NCBI GenBank assembly: GCA_964036045.1
Contig: OZ038388.1
Span: 31,641,759 to 31,705,758, forward strand
Length of the DNA: 64,000 nt
DNA from: Eutreptiella sp. 'Long Island Sound 2002'
Lineage: Eukaryota > Euglenozoa > Euglenophyceae > Eutreptiales > Eutreptiaceae
Direction of reading: 5' to 3'
Shown here: positions 40,780 to 54,595 of the stretch, one piece after another
Position numbering within the stretch: position 1 is the stretch's first letter
How the letters are laid out: each line of letters starts with the position of its first letter
Position numbers and translations under genes: made by a program
The notes under the pieces: model-generated
Databases searched by the model: none
What the model was told of the DNA's origin: nothing
What the model saw: only the letters and a program-made list of their open reading frames with translations

Positions 40780-43700
40780 AGACTAGGACCCAGCTCGGTC
40801 CTAGTTCGAGTCTTGATTACCGAGCTGGGTTTACCCTGTCGAGGTTTTACACCACCTTTTAGGGGCCAAGGGTGAGCAACACGTTTTAGCAGCAGCAAGC
40901 AGCAAGCAGCAGCAGCAGCAAGCAGCAGCAGCAGCAAGCAGCAGCAGCAGCAAGCAGGCGGTTAAAAAGTCCTTGCGACCACACCGTGGCTCAAAACCGG
41001 CATCCAAGTAGCTCAAAACGACCGCGGAGCCAAGGCGCATCACCACAAACAAGTTTTGTTGCGTTTTGAGCCGTCTAGCCCGTTCTACGGCCGATTTAGT
41101 GTCCAAAAAAGGCCGTTTTTGGGCTGTTTTTGGCTGTTTTCAGGACGATCGTCCTGAAAGTTCAGGACGATCGCCGCTACGCCAAGCAGGTGTTTCCGAT
41201 GAGGGCCGTTGTTCTTTCATGGCGATCGGGCCATCAAAGCATGGCAAATAGGGGTTCAATAAGGCGTGTACCACTCCGTGGTGCCACGCGGTGGTCCATT
41301 TTCAGGTGAAAATGAGCCGCTTTCCAGCCGCGTTTCAGGACCATCGCCGTAACCATGGAGGCACATCTCTAAAGGAAGCGGTCTTTCTTCAACGGTGATT
41401 TCCAATGCGTTATGCAAGACCAGGACCCAGCTCGGTCCTAGTTCGAGTCTTGATTACCGAGCTGGGTTTACCCTGTCGAGGTTTTACACCACCTTTTAGG
41501 GGCCAAGGGTGGGCAACACGTTTTAGCAAGCAACAGCAGCAGCAAGCAGCAGCAGCAGCAGGCGCATAAAAAGTCCTTGCGACCACACCGCGGCTCAAAA
41601 CCGGCATGCAAGTAGCGCAAAACAACCGGGGAGCCAAGGCGCATCACCACAAACAAGTTTCGTTGCGTTTCGAGCCGTCTAGCCCGTTCTACGGCCGATT
41701 TAGTGTCCAAAAATGGCCGTTTTTGGGCTGTTTTCGGCTTTTTTCAGGAAGATCGTCTTGAAAGTTCAGGACGATCGCCGCTACGCCAAGCAGGTGTTTC
41801 CCATGAGGGCCGTTGTTCTTTCATGGCAATTGGGCTATCAAAGGATGGCAAATGGGTGTTCAATGAGGCGTGTACCACGCCGTGGTGCCACGCGGTGGTC
41901 CATTTTGAGGTGAAAACGAGCCGTTTTTGAGCCGTGTTTCAGCACAATCGTCCCGACCGTGGAGGTACATCTCTAAAGCAAGCAGTCTTTCCTCAACGGT
42001 GATCTGCAATGCGTTACGCAAGACTAGGACCCAGCTCGGTCCTAGTTCGAGTCTTGATTACCGAGCTGGGTTTACCCTGTCGAGGTTTTACACCACCTTT
42101 TAGGGTCCAAGGGTGAGCTACACGTTTTAGCAGCAGCAAGCAGCAAGCAGCAGCAGCAGCAGCAAGCAGCAGCAGCAGGCGCTTAAAAACTCCTTGCGAC
42201 CACACCAAGGGTCAAAACCGGCATCCAAGTAGCTCAAAACGACCGGGGAGCAAACGCGCATCACCACAAACATGCTTCGTTGCATTTCGAGCCGTCTAGC
42301 CCGTTCTACGGCCGATTTAGTGTCCAAAAATGGCCGTTTTTAGGCTGTTTTCGGCTGTTTTCAGGACGATCGTCCTGAAAACCCAGGACGATCGCCGCTA
42401 CGCCAAGCAGGTGTTTCCCATGAGGGCCGTTGTTCTTTCATGGCGATTGGGCTATCAAAGGATGGCAAATGGGTGTTCAATAAGGCGTGTACCATACCGT
42501 GGTGCCACGCGGTGGTCCATTTTGAGGTGAAAACGAGCCGTTTTTGAGCCGTGTTTCAGCACAATCGTCCTGACCGTGGAGGTACATCTCTAAAGCAAGC
42601 GGTCTTTCTTCGACGGTGATTTCCAATGCGTTACGCAAGACTAGGACCCAGCTCGGTCCTAGTTCGAGTCTTGATTACCGAGCTGGGTTTACCCTGTCGA
42701 GGTTTTACACCACCTTTTAGGGTCCAAGGGTGAGCTACACGTTTTAGCAGCAGCAAGCAGCAAGCAGCAGCAGCAGCAGCAAGCAGCAGCAGCAGGCGCT
42801 TAAAAACTCCTTGCGACCACACCAAGGGTCAAAACCGGCATCCAAGTAGCTCAAAACGACCGGGGAGCAAACGCGCATCACCACAAAAATGCTTCGTTGC
42901 ATTTCGAGCCGTCTAGCCCGTTCTACGGCCGATTTAGTGTCCAAAAATGGCCGTTTTTAGGCTATTTTTGGCTGTTTTCACCTCAAAACGGACCACCGCG
43001 TGGCACCATGGCGTGGTACACGCCTTATTGAACACCCATTTGCCATCATTTGATAGCCCAATCGCCATGAAAGAACAACGGCCCTCATGGGAAACACCTG
43101 CTTGGCGTAGCGGCGATCGTCCTGAACTTTCAGGACGATTGTCCTGAAAACAGCCGAAAACAGCCCAAAAACGGCCCTTTTTGGACACTAAATCGGCCGT
43201 AGAACGGGCTAGACGGCTCAAAACGCAACGAAACTTGTTTGTGGTGATGCGCCTTGGCTCCCCGGTCGTTTTGAGCTACTTGGATGCCGGTTTTGAGCCG
43301 CGGTGTGGTCGCAAGGACTTTTTATGCGCCTGCTGCTTGCTTGCTGCTGCTGCTGCTGCTGCTGCTGCTAAAACGTGTAGCTCATCCTTGGCCCCTAAAA
43401 GGTGGTGTAAAACCTCGACAGGGTAAACCCAGCTCGGTAACCACCTTTTAGGGTCCAAGGATGAGCAACACGTTTTAGCAAGCAGCAAGCAAGCAAGCAG
43501 CAGGCGGTCCAAAAGTCCTTGCGACCACACCGTGGCTCAAAACCGGCATCCGAGTAGCTCAAAACGACTGGGGAGCAAACGCGCAGCGCCACAAACAGGT
43601 TTCGTGCCGTTTTGAGCCATCTAGCCCGTGCTACGGCCGATTCAGTGTCCAAAAATGGCCGTTTTGGGGCTGTTTTCAGGACGATTGTCCTGAAAACTCA

Positions 43701-43985
43701 GGACGATCGCCGGTGTGTCCAGTGGGCGTTGCCAATTAGGGCCGTTGTTCTTCCATAGCGATTGGGCTATCAAATGGTGGCAAATGGGTTTTCAATACGG
43801 CATGTACCATGCCGTGGTGCCACACGGTGGTCCATTTTGAGGTGAAAATGCGCCGTTTTCCAGCCGTGTTTCAGGACGGTCGTCCTGACCGTCGAAGCAC
43901 ATCTCTAAAGCAAGCGGTCTTTCTTCAACGGTGATCTCCAATGGGTTACACAAGACTAGGACCCAGCTCGGTCCTAGTTCGAGTC
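40780..43985 (+). repeat. ~600-bp satellite array, block 3
   Basis: Satellite units with landmarks near 40789, 41430 (ACCAGGACC variant), 42035, 42652 and 43967. Units starting near 42035 and 42652 are almost identical over more than 500 bases. Part of one unit is inverted (42977-43440). The last unit runs into the 12-mer array at GTCTTGATTA. Confidence 0.94.
42977..43440 (-). repeat. Inverted satellite unit
   Basis: The reverse complement of most of a unit sits inside the forward array. The left junction is within GGCTGTTTTCACCTC and the right junction is CAGCTCGGTAA followed by forward CCACCTTTTAGGG. At the right end the arms CCTAAAAGGTGG and CCACCTTTTAGG face each other about 33 bases apart. 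Confidence 0.88.
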
Positions 43986-45030
43986 TTGATTAAAAACCTG
44001 ATTAAAAACCTGATTAAAAACCTGATTAAAAACCTGATTAAAAACCTGATTAAAAACCTGATTAAAAGCCTGATTAGAAACCGGATTAAAAACCTGATAA
44101 AAAACCTGATTAAACACCTGATAAAAAACCTCATTAAAACCTGATTAAAAACCTGATCAAAAACCCGATTAAAACCCTGATAAAAAAACCTGATCAAAAA
44201 CCTGATTAAAAGCGTGATAAAAAACCTGATTAGAAACCTGATTAAAAACCCGATTAAAAACCTGATTCAAAACCTGATTCATAACCTGATCAAAAATCTG
44301 ATTAAAAACCTCATTAAAACCTGATAAAAAACCTGATCAAAAACCTGATTAAAAACCTGATCAAAAACCTGATTAAAACCCTGATAAAAAAACCTGATCA
44401 AAAACCTGATTAAAAGCGTGATAAAAAACCTGATTAAAGACCCGATTAAAAACCTGATTAAAAACCTGATTCAAAACCTGATTCATAACCTGATGAAAAA
44501 TCTGATTAAAAACCTGATAAAAAACCTGATCAAAAACCTGATTAAAAACCTGATAAAAAACCTGATTAAAAACCTGATTAAAAACCTGATAAAAAACCTG
44601 ATAAAAAACCTGATCAAAAACCTAATCAAAAACCTGATCAAAAACCTGATCAAAAACCTGATCAAAAACCTGATCAAAAACCTGATCAAAAACCTGATCA
44701 AAAACGTGATCAAAAACCTGATCAAAAACCTGATAAAAAACCTGATCAAAAACCTGATAAAAAACCTGATTGAAAACGTGATAAAAAACCTGATTAAAGA
44801 CCTGATTAAAAACCTGATCAAAAACCTGATGAAAAACCTGATTAAAAACGTGATTAAAAACCTGACAAAAACCTGACAAAAAACCCCATTAGAAACCTGA
44901 TCAAAAACCTGATTAAAAACCTGATTAAAAACCTGACAAAAACCTGACAAAAAACCCCATTAGAAACCTGATCAAAAACCTGATTAAAAACCTGAAAAAA
45001 AACCTGAAAAAAAACCTCATAAAAAACGTG
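43986..45030. repeat. 12-bp minisatellite array, right copy
   Basis: Same orientation as the left array, with more CCTGATTAAAAA and CCTGATAAAAAA variants and fewer TGATCA. It starts exactly after GTCTTGATTA of a satellite unit. A block of about 110 bases (GATAAAAAAACCTGATC ... AAAAGCGTG) is repeated near 44178 and 44391. It ends in decayed A-rich units near 45030. Confidence 0.96.
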
Positions 45031-46049
45031 ATTTACACGACTTACCGCAAAAAAAAAATTACACGCATTTACCCCAAAAAAAATTACATGACTAGACGAT
45101 TTCTCTGTGCACGACTTACATTTTGCACGGTTTTTCTTAGTGTGTGTCCTATCCTACGGGGTTGGGGGGATGGGTGTGTGGGGTTTTCAGAAATTCTCGG
45201 TGGGTGGGTGTTCAACTCACCCCCCAACCCCCTTCCCCCGTGGTGTAGCATATTTTGGGGTTGGTGGGTCGGCACCAAAGGCGCCGGAACACAACCTCCC
45301 ACCCATCACCCTGCATGGCACCCATGCCACGCGAGGGAAGGGACACACAAAACATACACAAGGGGGGCTGTGGGCAGGGTGGGGCACATGATGCACTCGC
45401 CACAAAGAGGACTGCGCGAGGGAACAGACAGGTGGAAGGTTGTTATGTGTCCCCGTCAGGGACGTGACCCTGCAAGTAGACTGGGGCCCAAAAGCCGCCG
45501 TTGGGGAGGGTTCCCCTACCACCGGAATGGGGTGCCCACTTGGACGCACCTGGCCAACGAACGATGGCAGTTGCCGTCCTTTGTGTGGACCCGACAGAGA
45601 GCAGGGAAACGGGGACAGTCCGGGGGCTCTGTTGGCACAACCTACCAAGGGAAAGGAAGGGTGAATGGGAAGGTGGGGATAGGCCAGGCACCGAGAGGTA
45701 GGGCACAAGGTGGTAAGAGGCTGATGGGCGCCGCCACCTACGGAGGGACGGGGCAAGGAAAGGGCAGCATTAAGTGGCGAGAGGCCAATAGGCGACGCCA
45801 GCTGCAGACAGCAATCCAACCTTGCGTGATGCCACCCCCCTGGTTTGGACCCCAAAGCTCTCCGTTGACCAAAGCCTTAGGCACCAACACATTTCTGGGA
45901 TGGTCCGTGGAATTTGCCGCAGCTTTTTTTGGCAACCTCTGGGATTTGCTTTGCCACTGCAAAGCAGACCCCCCCCCCCCCCTCTACCTTTCTGAATTTT
46001 GGTGTGGGGCTGGCAATCTTTTGACCAAGCCTACAACTGTCCATGTCAG
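45031..46049 (+). other. GC-rich sequence upstream of the first visible HSP70 exon
   Basis: Composition changes sharply from A-rich repeats to GC-rich sequence. It has a long open frame on + (45028-46083), but the translation is Gly/Arg/Pro-rich without any recognisable domain, and the opposite strand is open too. A poly-C run is at 45969-45980. No exon for the HSP70 N-terminus (phosphate-1 loop) was recognised. It probably is intron or flanking sequence. Confidence 0.5.
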
Positions 46050-46145
46050 GTCACCAACTCAAAGAATACCCTGTACGCTGTGAAGCGGCTGATTGGTAGG
46101 AGGCACAGTGACATCAAGAGCGAGTTGAAGAACCTGCCCTACAAG
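46050..46145 (+). CDS. Mitochondrial-type HSP70, exon A (partial gene)
   Basis: Reads VTNSKNTLYAVKRLIGRR and continues to LKNLPYK, matching the early nucleotide-binding-domain segment of DnaK/HSP70 that follows the AKRQA position. Splice acceptor CATGTCAG precedes 46050 and donor GTGTGT starts at 46146; both ends are in phase 0, 32 codons. The wording NTLYAVKRLIGRR is typical of mitochondrial and bacterial DnaK rather than cytosolic HSP70. Upstream exons with the start codon, targeting peptide and first phosphate loop were not found in the window. Confidence 0.88.
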
Positions 46146-46393
46146 GTGTGTCGGAGCATATGTGTTTTAGGGGCATTCTTGAGCACTTGCACGTCTCCCT
46201 GCACTGTTCTGCAACAGCGCCCCCCCCCCCCCACCCCACCCCAAAGTCGGCCTATGGGGTATCGTCACAGCGCCATTTTAACCAGACTTTGCTTTCATCG
46301 TCAGTGTTGACATTTGTGTGCTCAGATGACAGGAATTTCTTTTCGCTCACACATGCATGTTCCCCTTCCAACCTGTCAAGCGAGTCGAAGAGG

Positions 46394-46446
46394 GTTGGGT
46401 TGGGTTGGGTTGAGTTGGGTTGGGTTGGGTTGGGTTGGGTTGGGTT
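46394..46446 (+). repeat. TTGGG pentamer repeat
   Basis: About ten copies of GGGTT with one GAGTT variant, inside HSP70 intron 1. It is G-rich on the + strand and resembles a telomere-like motif, but is not the plant TTTAGGG type. Confidence 0.9.
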
Positions 46447-46654
46447 GGATGGAGTTGGGAACGGCAAGAGAGGAAGAGGGCTGATAAGGGTGGGCGGGGG
46501 TTAGGAATGATCATTTTGCATTGGACAAAGGCAAAGGGTTGGAATGTGTTGAGGATGTTGCAGAGCATTCCAGAGGGTTCGAAACACCAACCACAGCGAC
46601 ACCGACCACAACAACACCAACCAGAACAACAACCCAACAAAAACTGCAGCAACC

Positions 46655-46807
46655 ACCACCACCACCACCACCACCACCACCACCACCACCACCACCACCA
46701 CCACCACACCACCAACTACAACAACAACCACAGCAACAACAACAAGAACAACAACAACCACAACAACACCAACCGCCACCACCACCACCACCACCACAAC
46801 AGAACCC

Positions 46808-46880
<73 letters not shown>
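46655..46880 (+). repeat. CAC and CAA trinucleotide microsatellites
   Basis: Two neighbouring trinucleotide tracts: (CAC)n at about 46655-46708 and (CAA)n at about 46805-46880, with mixed CAA/CAC between. Poly-Gln, poly-Thr, poly-His and poly-Pro frames follow from the repeat and are not taken as coding, since the tract sits within an intron. Confidence 0.92.
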
Positions 46881-47679
46881 TTCGTAGCCAATTTGTGCAA
46901 AGCACATGGCTTAGGTACCATGCGTTCGAAACCTAGGTTTCGAAACGGACAGGCCTGGGGAGGCCTGACCAGCTCTGGCCAACCCTCTCCACTCCTCCCC
47001 AACCATCTCCAGTGCTCCTCAACCCTCCGCCACTCTCCGGTCCCTCCGACGCCCCTCCAATACTGTCCCAACCAGACCCAGCAACATTCCCCTGCCATTC
47101 CACAGGCAGCATTGCATCTCATGGGACTTTCCATCGTGTTTGTACGGCTTGTAATACCTTTGTTGAAAGCACCATATGTTCATTCGGTGGGTAAAGTGTG
47201 TGTGCCGGACATGTGTCATCACCCCAAGGCGGGAACCAGGCAAGATGACACAATGTCACCGGCCATTTTCTCGTTCATGTCGTCTTTTGTGTTGTACTTA
47301 CTGCGTCTTTGGTGATGATGATGATGTATGCTCATGGTCTTATTTATTGTTAAGGTCAGGTAAACTCGGAGCTGGTGCACCAAGTATGGAGGGTGTTGAG
47401 GGTATTTGGTCAAGTATTGGGTTTTGAGTGCAGCATTGCTAACGTCTGGAATGCGAAAATCATCACATGAAAGGAAGGAAAAGGCAAAAATTGATATTAT
47501 TCTGTTATTAAAAAAAACCACTGAAAAATGGCCATCCAGCATTAGCCTCAGGAACTGAATCCTTCGCATGTTCCGCAACGCGCGTTTTGGTCCATTAGTC
47601 GCTGGATTCCAGAGCACCCGGTTTTCCCAGGTAACAACAGATACCGTGGTCGGCCACTCACGACACATTGTTCTGTCAG

Positions 47680-47884
47680 GTCGTAGATCAGGGCGGCGAT
47701 GCATGGGTTGAAGTCAAAGGCAAGCCATACTCCCCCGCCCAAGTCGGGGCGTTCGTGCTGCAGAAGATGAAGGAGACCGCAGACGAATACTTGCAGAAGA
47801 GCGTGTCCAAGGCTGTCATTACAGTGCCAGCTTACTTCAACGACGCCCAGCGCCAGGCCACCAAAGACGCTGGCAAAATTGCAG
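47680..47884 (+). CDS. Mitochondrial-type HSP70, exon B
   Basis: Reads [15 protein letters not shown], then [19 protein letters not shown], then [20 protein letters not shown] and GKIAG, the hallmark nucleotide-binding-domain block of DnaK-type chaperones. Acceptor TTCTGTCAG precedes 47680 and donor GTGTCG starts at 47885. It begins in phase 0 and ends after the first base of a Gly codon (phase 1), 205 bases. The protein would act as an ATP-driven chaperone, by family most likely in the mitochondrial matrix. Confidence 0.93.
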
Positions 47885-51416
<3,532 letters not shown>

Positions 51417-51673
51417 ATCTTCAAAGATCAATCTGGGAAGGATCTGTCCAGCGATTTGGTGAGCGCCAACCGCTTCCGTGAGGCCGCAGAGCAGGCAAAG
51501 AAGGAGCTGGACTCCCGGGAGATGGTGAGTGTCGAGATTCCCTTCATCACGAGCGACGGTGATAACTTCTCTTACGAGTTCACGCGGGAAAAGTTTGACG
51601 ACATCATTGACGACATCGTGACGCGGTGCGTGGAGCCGTGCAAGAAGTGCTTGAAAGATGCAGGGATCGACAG
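51417..51673 (+). CDS. Mitochondrial-type HSP70, exon D (last visible)
   Basis: Reads IFKDQSGKDLSSDLVSAN, then RFREAAEQAKKELDSREM, then VEIPFITSDGD and TREKFDDIIDDIVTR to EPCKKCLKDAGID. This is the helical lobe of the nucleotide-binding domain; EPCKKCLKDAG is typical of mitochondrial HSP70. Acceptor CGCTTTCAG precedes 51417 and donor GTGTAC starts at 51674, ending in phase 2. The four exons keep one frame over 788 bases. The adenosine motif, linker and substrate-binding domain are not found downstream, where repeats take over. Confidence 0.92.
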
Positions 51674-52109
51674 GTGTACCCCACCTCCTGGAACTTGAGC
51701 TTCGTGATTTGCAGGGACAGTGCCTGATTTCAGCATGGCATGACATTGTGTGGATGGTGTGGCTTGGCATGCCATACCACAAATACCGTGCCATACCATA
51801 CCGTACCATTTTGTGCTACACCCTATTCTGGCATACCGTACCATCCCATCCCATCCCATACCATGCCATACCTTAACATCCCATACCATGGGAACAAGAA
51901 TTGGAATGATCAGTTATCATGGCGTCTACTGGTGTTACTGGCCACCACGCCCGGGCAGGTGGTCCCCATCCTAACGCGGTGCTACCACCATAGCATACCG
52001 TGAGCATGCCATACCTTATGCCTGGGACCTTGCTCTGTGTGTTTCTCAATTCCAAATGCAAAACACCTAGTCCAGCCCTCAGAGCCACTTAAATATTTCC
52101 AGACCCTCC
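51674..52109 (+). other. CCATA-rich sequence after the last HSP70 exon
   Basis: Loose repeats of CCATACC and CCGTACC type from about 51765 to 51895, the reverse complement of the GGTATGG array that begins at 52110. The remainder to 52109 is unique. It may belong to an intron, but no further HSP70 exon was recognised. Confidence 0.6.
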
Positions 52110-52212
52110 ATGGTATGGCATGGCATGGCATGGTACAGTTTGGGATGGTATGGTATGGTATGGTATGGTATGGTATGGTATGGTATGGTATGGTATGGTA
52201 TGGTATGGTATG
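52110..52212 (+). repeat. ATGGT pentamer array 1
   Basis: It begins with GGTATGGCATGGCATGG variants, then pure TATGG repeats to 52212, directly followed by a GTT trinucleotide run to about 52233. Confidence 0.93.
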
Positions 52213-52233
52213 TTGTTGTTGTTGTTGTTGTTG

Positions 52234-52755
52234 GGGGCACCCAGCACGTGCCGGCGGGAGAAATTGCCAGACACGCTCTCCCTGGGCAGGGCGCAAGGGA
52301 GCAGTCGGCCGGCGTCACGCTGGCCGGGCGTGTGCCGACGACGACCGAGGGGGGGGGGGGCGCCGTGGTGTGGGGGGGGGGGTGGGGCGCGCGCGCGAGG
52401 AGGAGGGTGGGGCTACCTGTGGATGTTACCCTGGAGCCCTCCCCCGCTGCTGGGGGAGGGTGACCCGACCTGTGAGAAGCGGTGGAGGAGGGGGGGGCAG
52501 GATGGAGGGACCACCTGTCCGGGGACATGCGGGGCCCCGTCTCCCCGCACTTCCAGCCGCCGCTCCCCCACGACAGGGGAGGGGGCTACCTCCTGTGCGA
52601 AGGTGGTGTAAGGGGGTGGAGGGAGCGGGGTTTATGTATGGTCTATTCCCTACGCTAGGGCGCAGCGGCTGCGGAAGGGTGCACGTCTGGGGTGGGGGCG
52701 TTCTGCCTGCGTGCCCCTGTCCGCACGAGCGCGGGCGCGGTGGGGCGCTGCCCGT
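52234..52755 (+). other. GC-rich segment with partner at 54600-55060
   Basis: Starts GCACCCAGCACGTGCCGGCG and runs through GGGCGTGTGCCGACGACGAC (to about 52350); the same text lies at 54600-54716. A second shared part (about 52515-52660, GGGGAGGGGGCTAC, GGTGTAAGGGGGTGGAGGG) matches 54913-55055. Open frames are Arg/Gly/Pro-rich on both strands and I do not call any of them. Confidence 0.65.
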
Positions 52756-53402
52756 GTCCTGTGGGGCCTGCACAGCACTGCTGGTGCGGCCCTGGCGTGC
52801 GGGGGTCCCTGCGGGGCCTGCACAGCACAGCTGGTGCGGCCCTGGCGTGCGGGGGTTCCTGTGGGGCCTGCACAGCACAGCTGGTGAGGCCCTGGCGTGT
52901 GGGGGTTCCTGTGGGGCCTGCACAGCACAGCTGGTGAGGCCCTGGCGTGTGGGGGTGCCTGCGGGGCCTGCACAGCACAGCTGGTGAGGCCCTGGCGTGT
53001 GGGGGTGCCTGTGGGGCCTGCACAGCACTGCTGGTGCGGCCCTGGCGTGCGGGGGTTCTCGTGGGGCCCGCACAGCACTGCTGGCGCGGCCCTGGTGTGC
53101 GGGGGTTTCTGTGGGGCCTGCACAGCACGCTGGTGCGGCCCTGGCGTGTGGGGGTGCCTGCGGGGCCTGCACAGCACTGCTGGTGCGGCCCTGGCGTGCG
53201 GGGGTTCCTGTGGGGCCCGCTCAGCACAGCTGGTGCGGCCCTGGCGTGCGGGGGTTCCTGTGGGGCCTGCACAGCACTGCTGGTGCGGCCCCAGCGTGCG
53301 GGGGTTCTCGTGGGGCCTGCACAGCACAGCTGGTGCGGCCCTGGTGTGCGGAGGTTCCCGTGGGGCCTGCACAGCACTGCTGGTGCGGCCCTGGCGTGTG
53401 GG
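52756..53402 (+). repeat. 50-bp GC-rich minisatellite
   Basis: About thirteen copies of a 50-base unit (GTGGGGCCTGCACAGCAC, then AGCTGGTGCGGCCCTGGCGT, then GCGGGGGTTCCT). For example, the unit at 52861 repeats at 52911. All six frames are largely open, which is a composition effect. Confidence 0.93.
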
Positions 53403-54414
53403 GGGGGGGGTTGCAGGAGAGAGGGAGTAGGCCTGGGACCCCCGCCGGCGGTGGGGGGCCCGTAGTTGTCTTGACGTCCCGACGCGAGGTTGGTTCTCTC
53501 GCTGCACCTGTGAGGCGAAAAGGAAGGGAGGGGACAGGGAGGGAGGGGTGGCGTGTGCGCGGAGGGGGGGGGGGGGCGTGGGAGGGGCGTGTGCGCGCGC
53601 GTGAGGGGGAGGGGGTGAGGTGAGCTCAGCCGCAGAGCGTCACCGGGCGGCTGACCGGGGCAGAGGAGCGGTCGGGGCTTACCAAAGTCGGCCGGGGAGC
53701 CCAGGGCGCTCGCGGAGTTGGGGGGCCGCGGTCAGCGGTGGGGCCCGCACCCCGCTCGGCGGGGACGAATCCCGCCGAGCATCATCCACGGGGGCGAATC
53801 CTGGTGGAGGCGGGGGGAAGCGCCACGCCGTCCCCTCGCGGCCGAACCGGACCGGGACGGGCCCCGCCGGATGGATACCGGGGGGGCGGGCGGGGCTGGG
53901 CTCCGGGGCTCCGAGGCCCGGGACCCTGGTGGCTGTGGGCCGGCGCGGGGGGGACCGGGCGGGCCTCTGGGCTGCGGCTGGTGAGGGGGGGGGCGTGGAA
54001 GGGCCGGGCGGGCTCGGGGGCGAACCCCGAGAGGCCCCCGGGGGCTGGGCGAGGGCTCCCGAGGGCGGCCGTTCCTTGAGGGGGGGGGGGGGGTTGCTCC
54101 CTGCCCGGGGGACGACGGGGGCCCCTCTTGAGCGAGGGCGGGGGGTGGGCGTGTATTGCCCGGTGTAGGGCCATGTCGATTCATGGCCGCGCGGCATGGG
54201 ACTATATCCCCAACCCTCCGCGCCGGAGTCCCTTTTTTGGGGGGGCTGTGGGGGGGGGGGGGGGGCTGGCGGTTGTTGTGTGCACCCTCCCATGCGGGGG
54301 GGGGGGTCGCCGGTGGGAGCTCCGTCCGGCGTGGCCGAAAATACCCGGTGGCGTCCCCTGGGCTGGTGGGCCCCTTCGAGGAAGAACCTCGGATTCGCCG
54401 GGGGGGACTCCGCT
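53403..54414 (+). other. GC-rich sequence, first copy of a duplicated ~470-bp segment
   Basis: Poly-G tracts and GC-rich sequence with no recognised gene. Bases about 53619-54085 (GAGCTCAGCCGCAGAGCGTC ... GGCGAGGGCTCCCGAGGGC) recur at about 55618-56080, with insertions and substitutions, about 2.0 kb downstream. Confidence 0.7.
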
Positions 54415-54575
54415 ATATGGTATGGTATGGTATGGTATGGTATGGTATGGTATGGTATGGTATGGTATGGTATGGTATGGTATGGTATGGTATGGTATGG
54501 TATGGTATGGTATGGTATGGTATGGTATGGTATGGTATGGTATGGTATGGTATGGTATGGTATGGTATGGTATGT
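54415..54575 (+). repeat. ATGGT pentamer array 2
   Basis: About 32 perfect TATGG copies with almost no variation, ending in TATGTTGTTG and a GTT run to 54595. The same order (TATGG array, GTT run, GCACCCAGCACGTGCC flank) occurs at 52110-52260. Confidence 0.96.
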
Positions 54576-54595
54576 TGTTGTTGTTGTTGTTGTTG

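Larger units (their letters stand above)
46146..47679 (+). other. HSP70 intron 1, rich in simple repeats
   Basis: A GT-AG intron of 1534 bases. It contains a TTGGG repeat (about 46394-46446), a CAC trinucleotide run (about 46655-46708), a CAA/CAC mixed run with a long CAA tract (46805-46880), a perfect 20-base palindrome TTCGAAACCTAGGTTTCGAA (46925-46944), and GATGATGATGATG near 47313. No second gene was seen in it. Confidence 0.75.

Noticed and set aside
1-45030. CRISPR-like array (regular short repeats)
   Set aside because: The repeats are contiguous minisatellites and satellites without unique spacers, in a eukaryotic genome.
45028-46083. 351-codon plus-strand frame before the HSP70 exons
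   Set aside because: Low-complexity Gly/Arg/Pro translation, with an overlapping open frame on the minus strand; it reads through the HSP70 exon in another frame.
46521-47315. 264-codon frame with poly-Pro and poly-Thr stretches
   Set aside because: It is produced by CAC and CAA microsatellites within an HSP70 intron.
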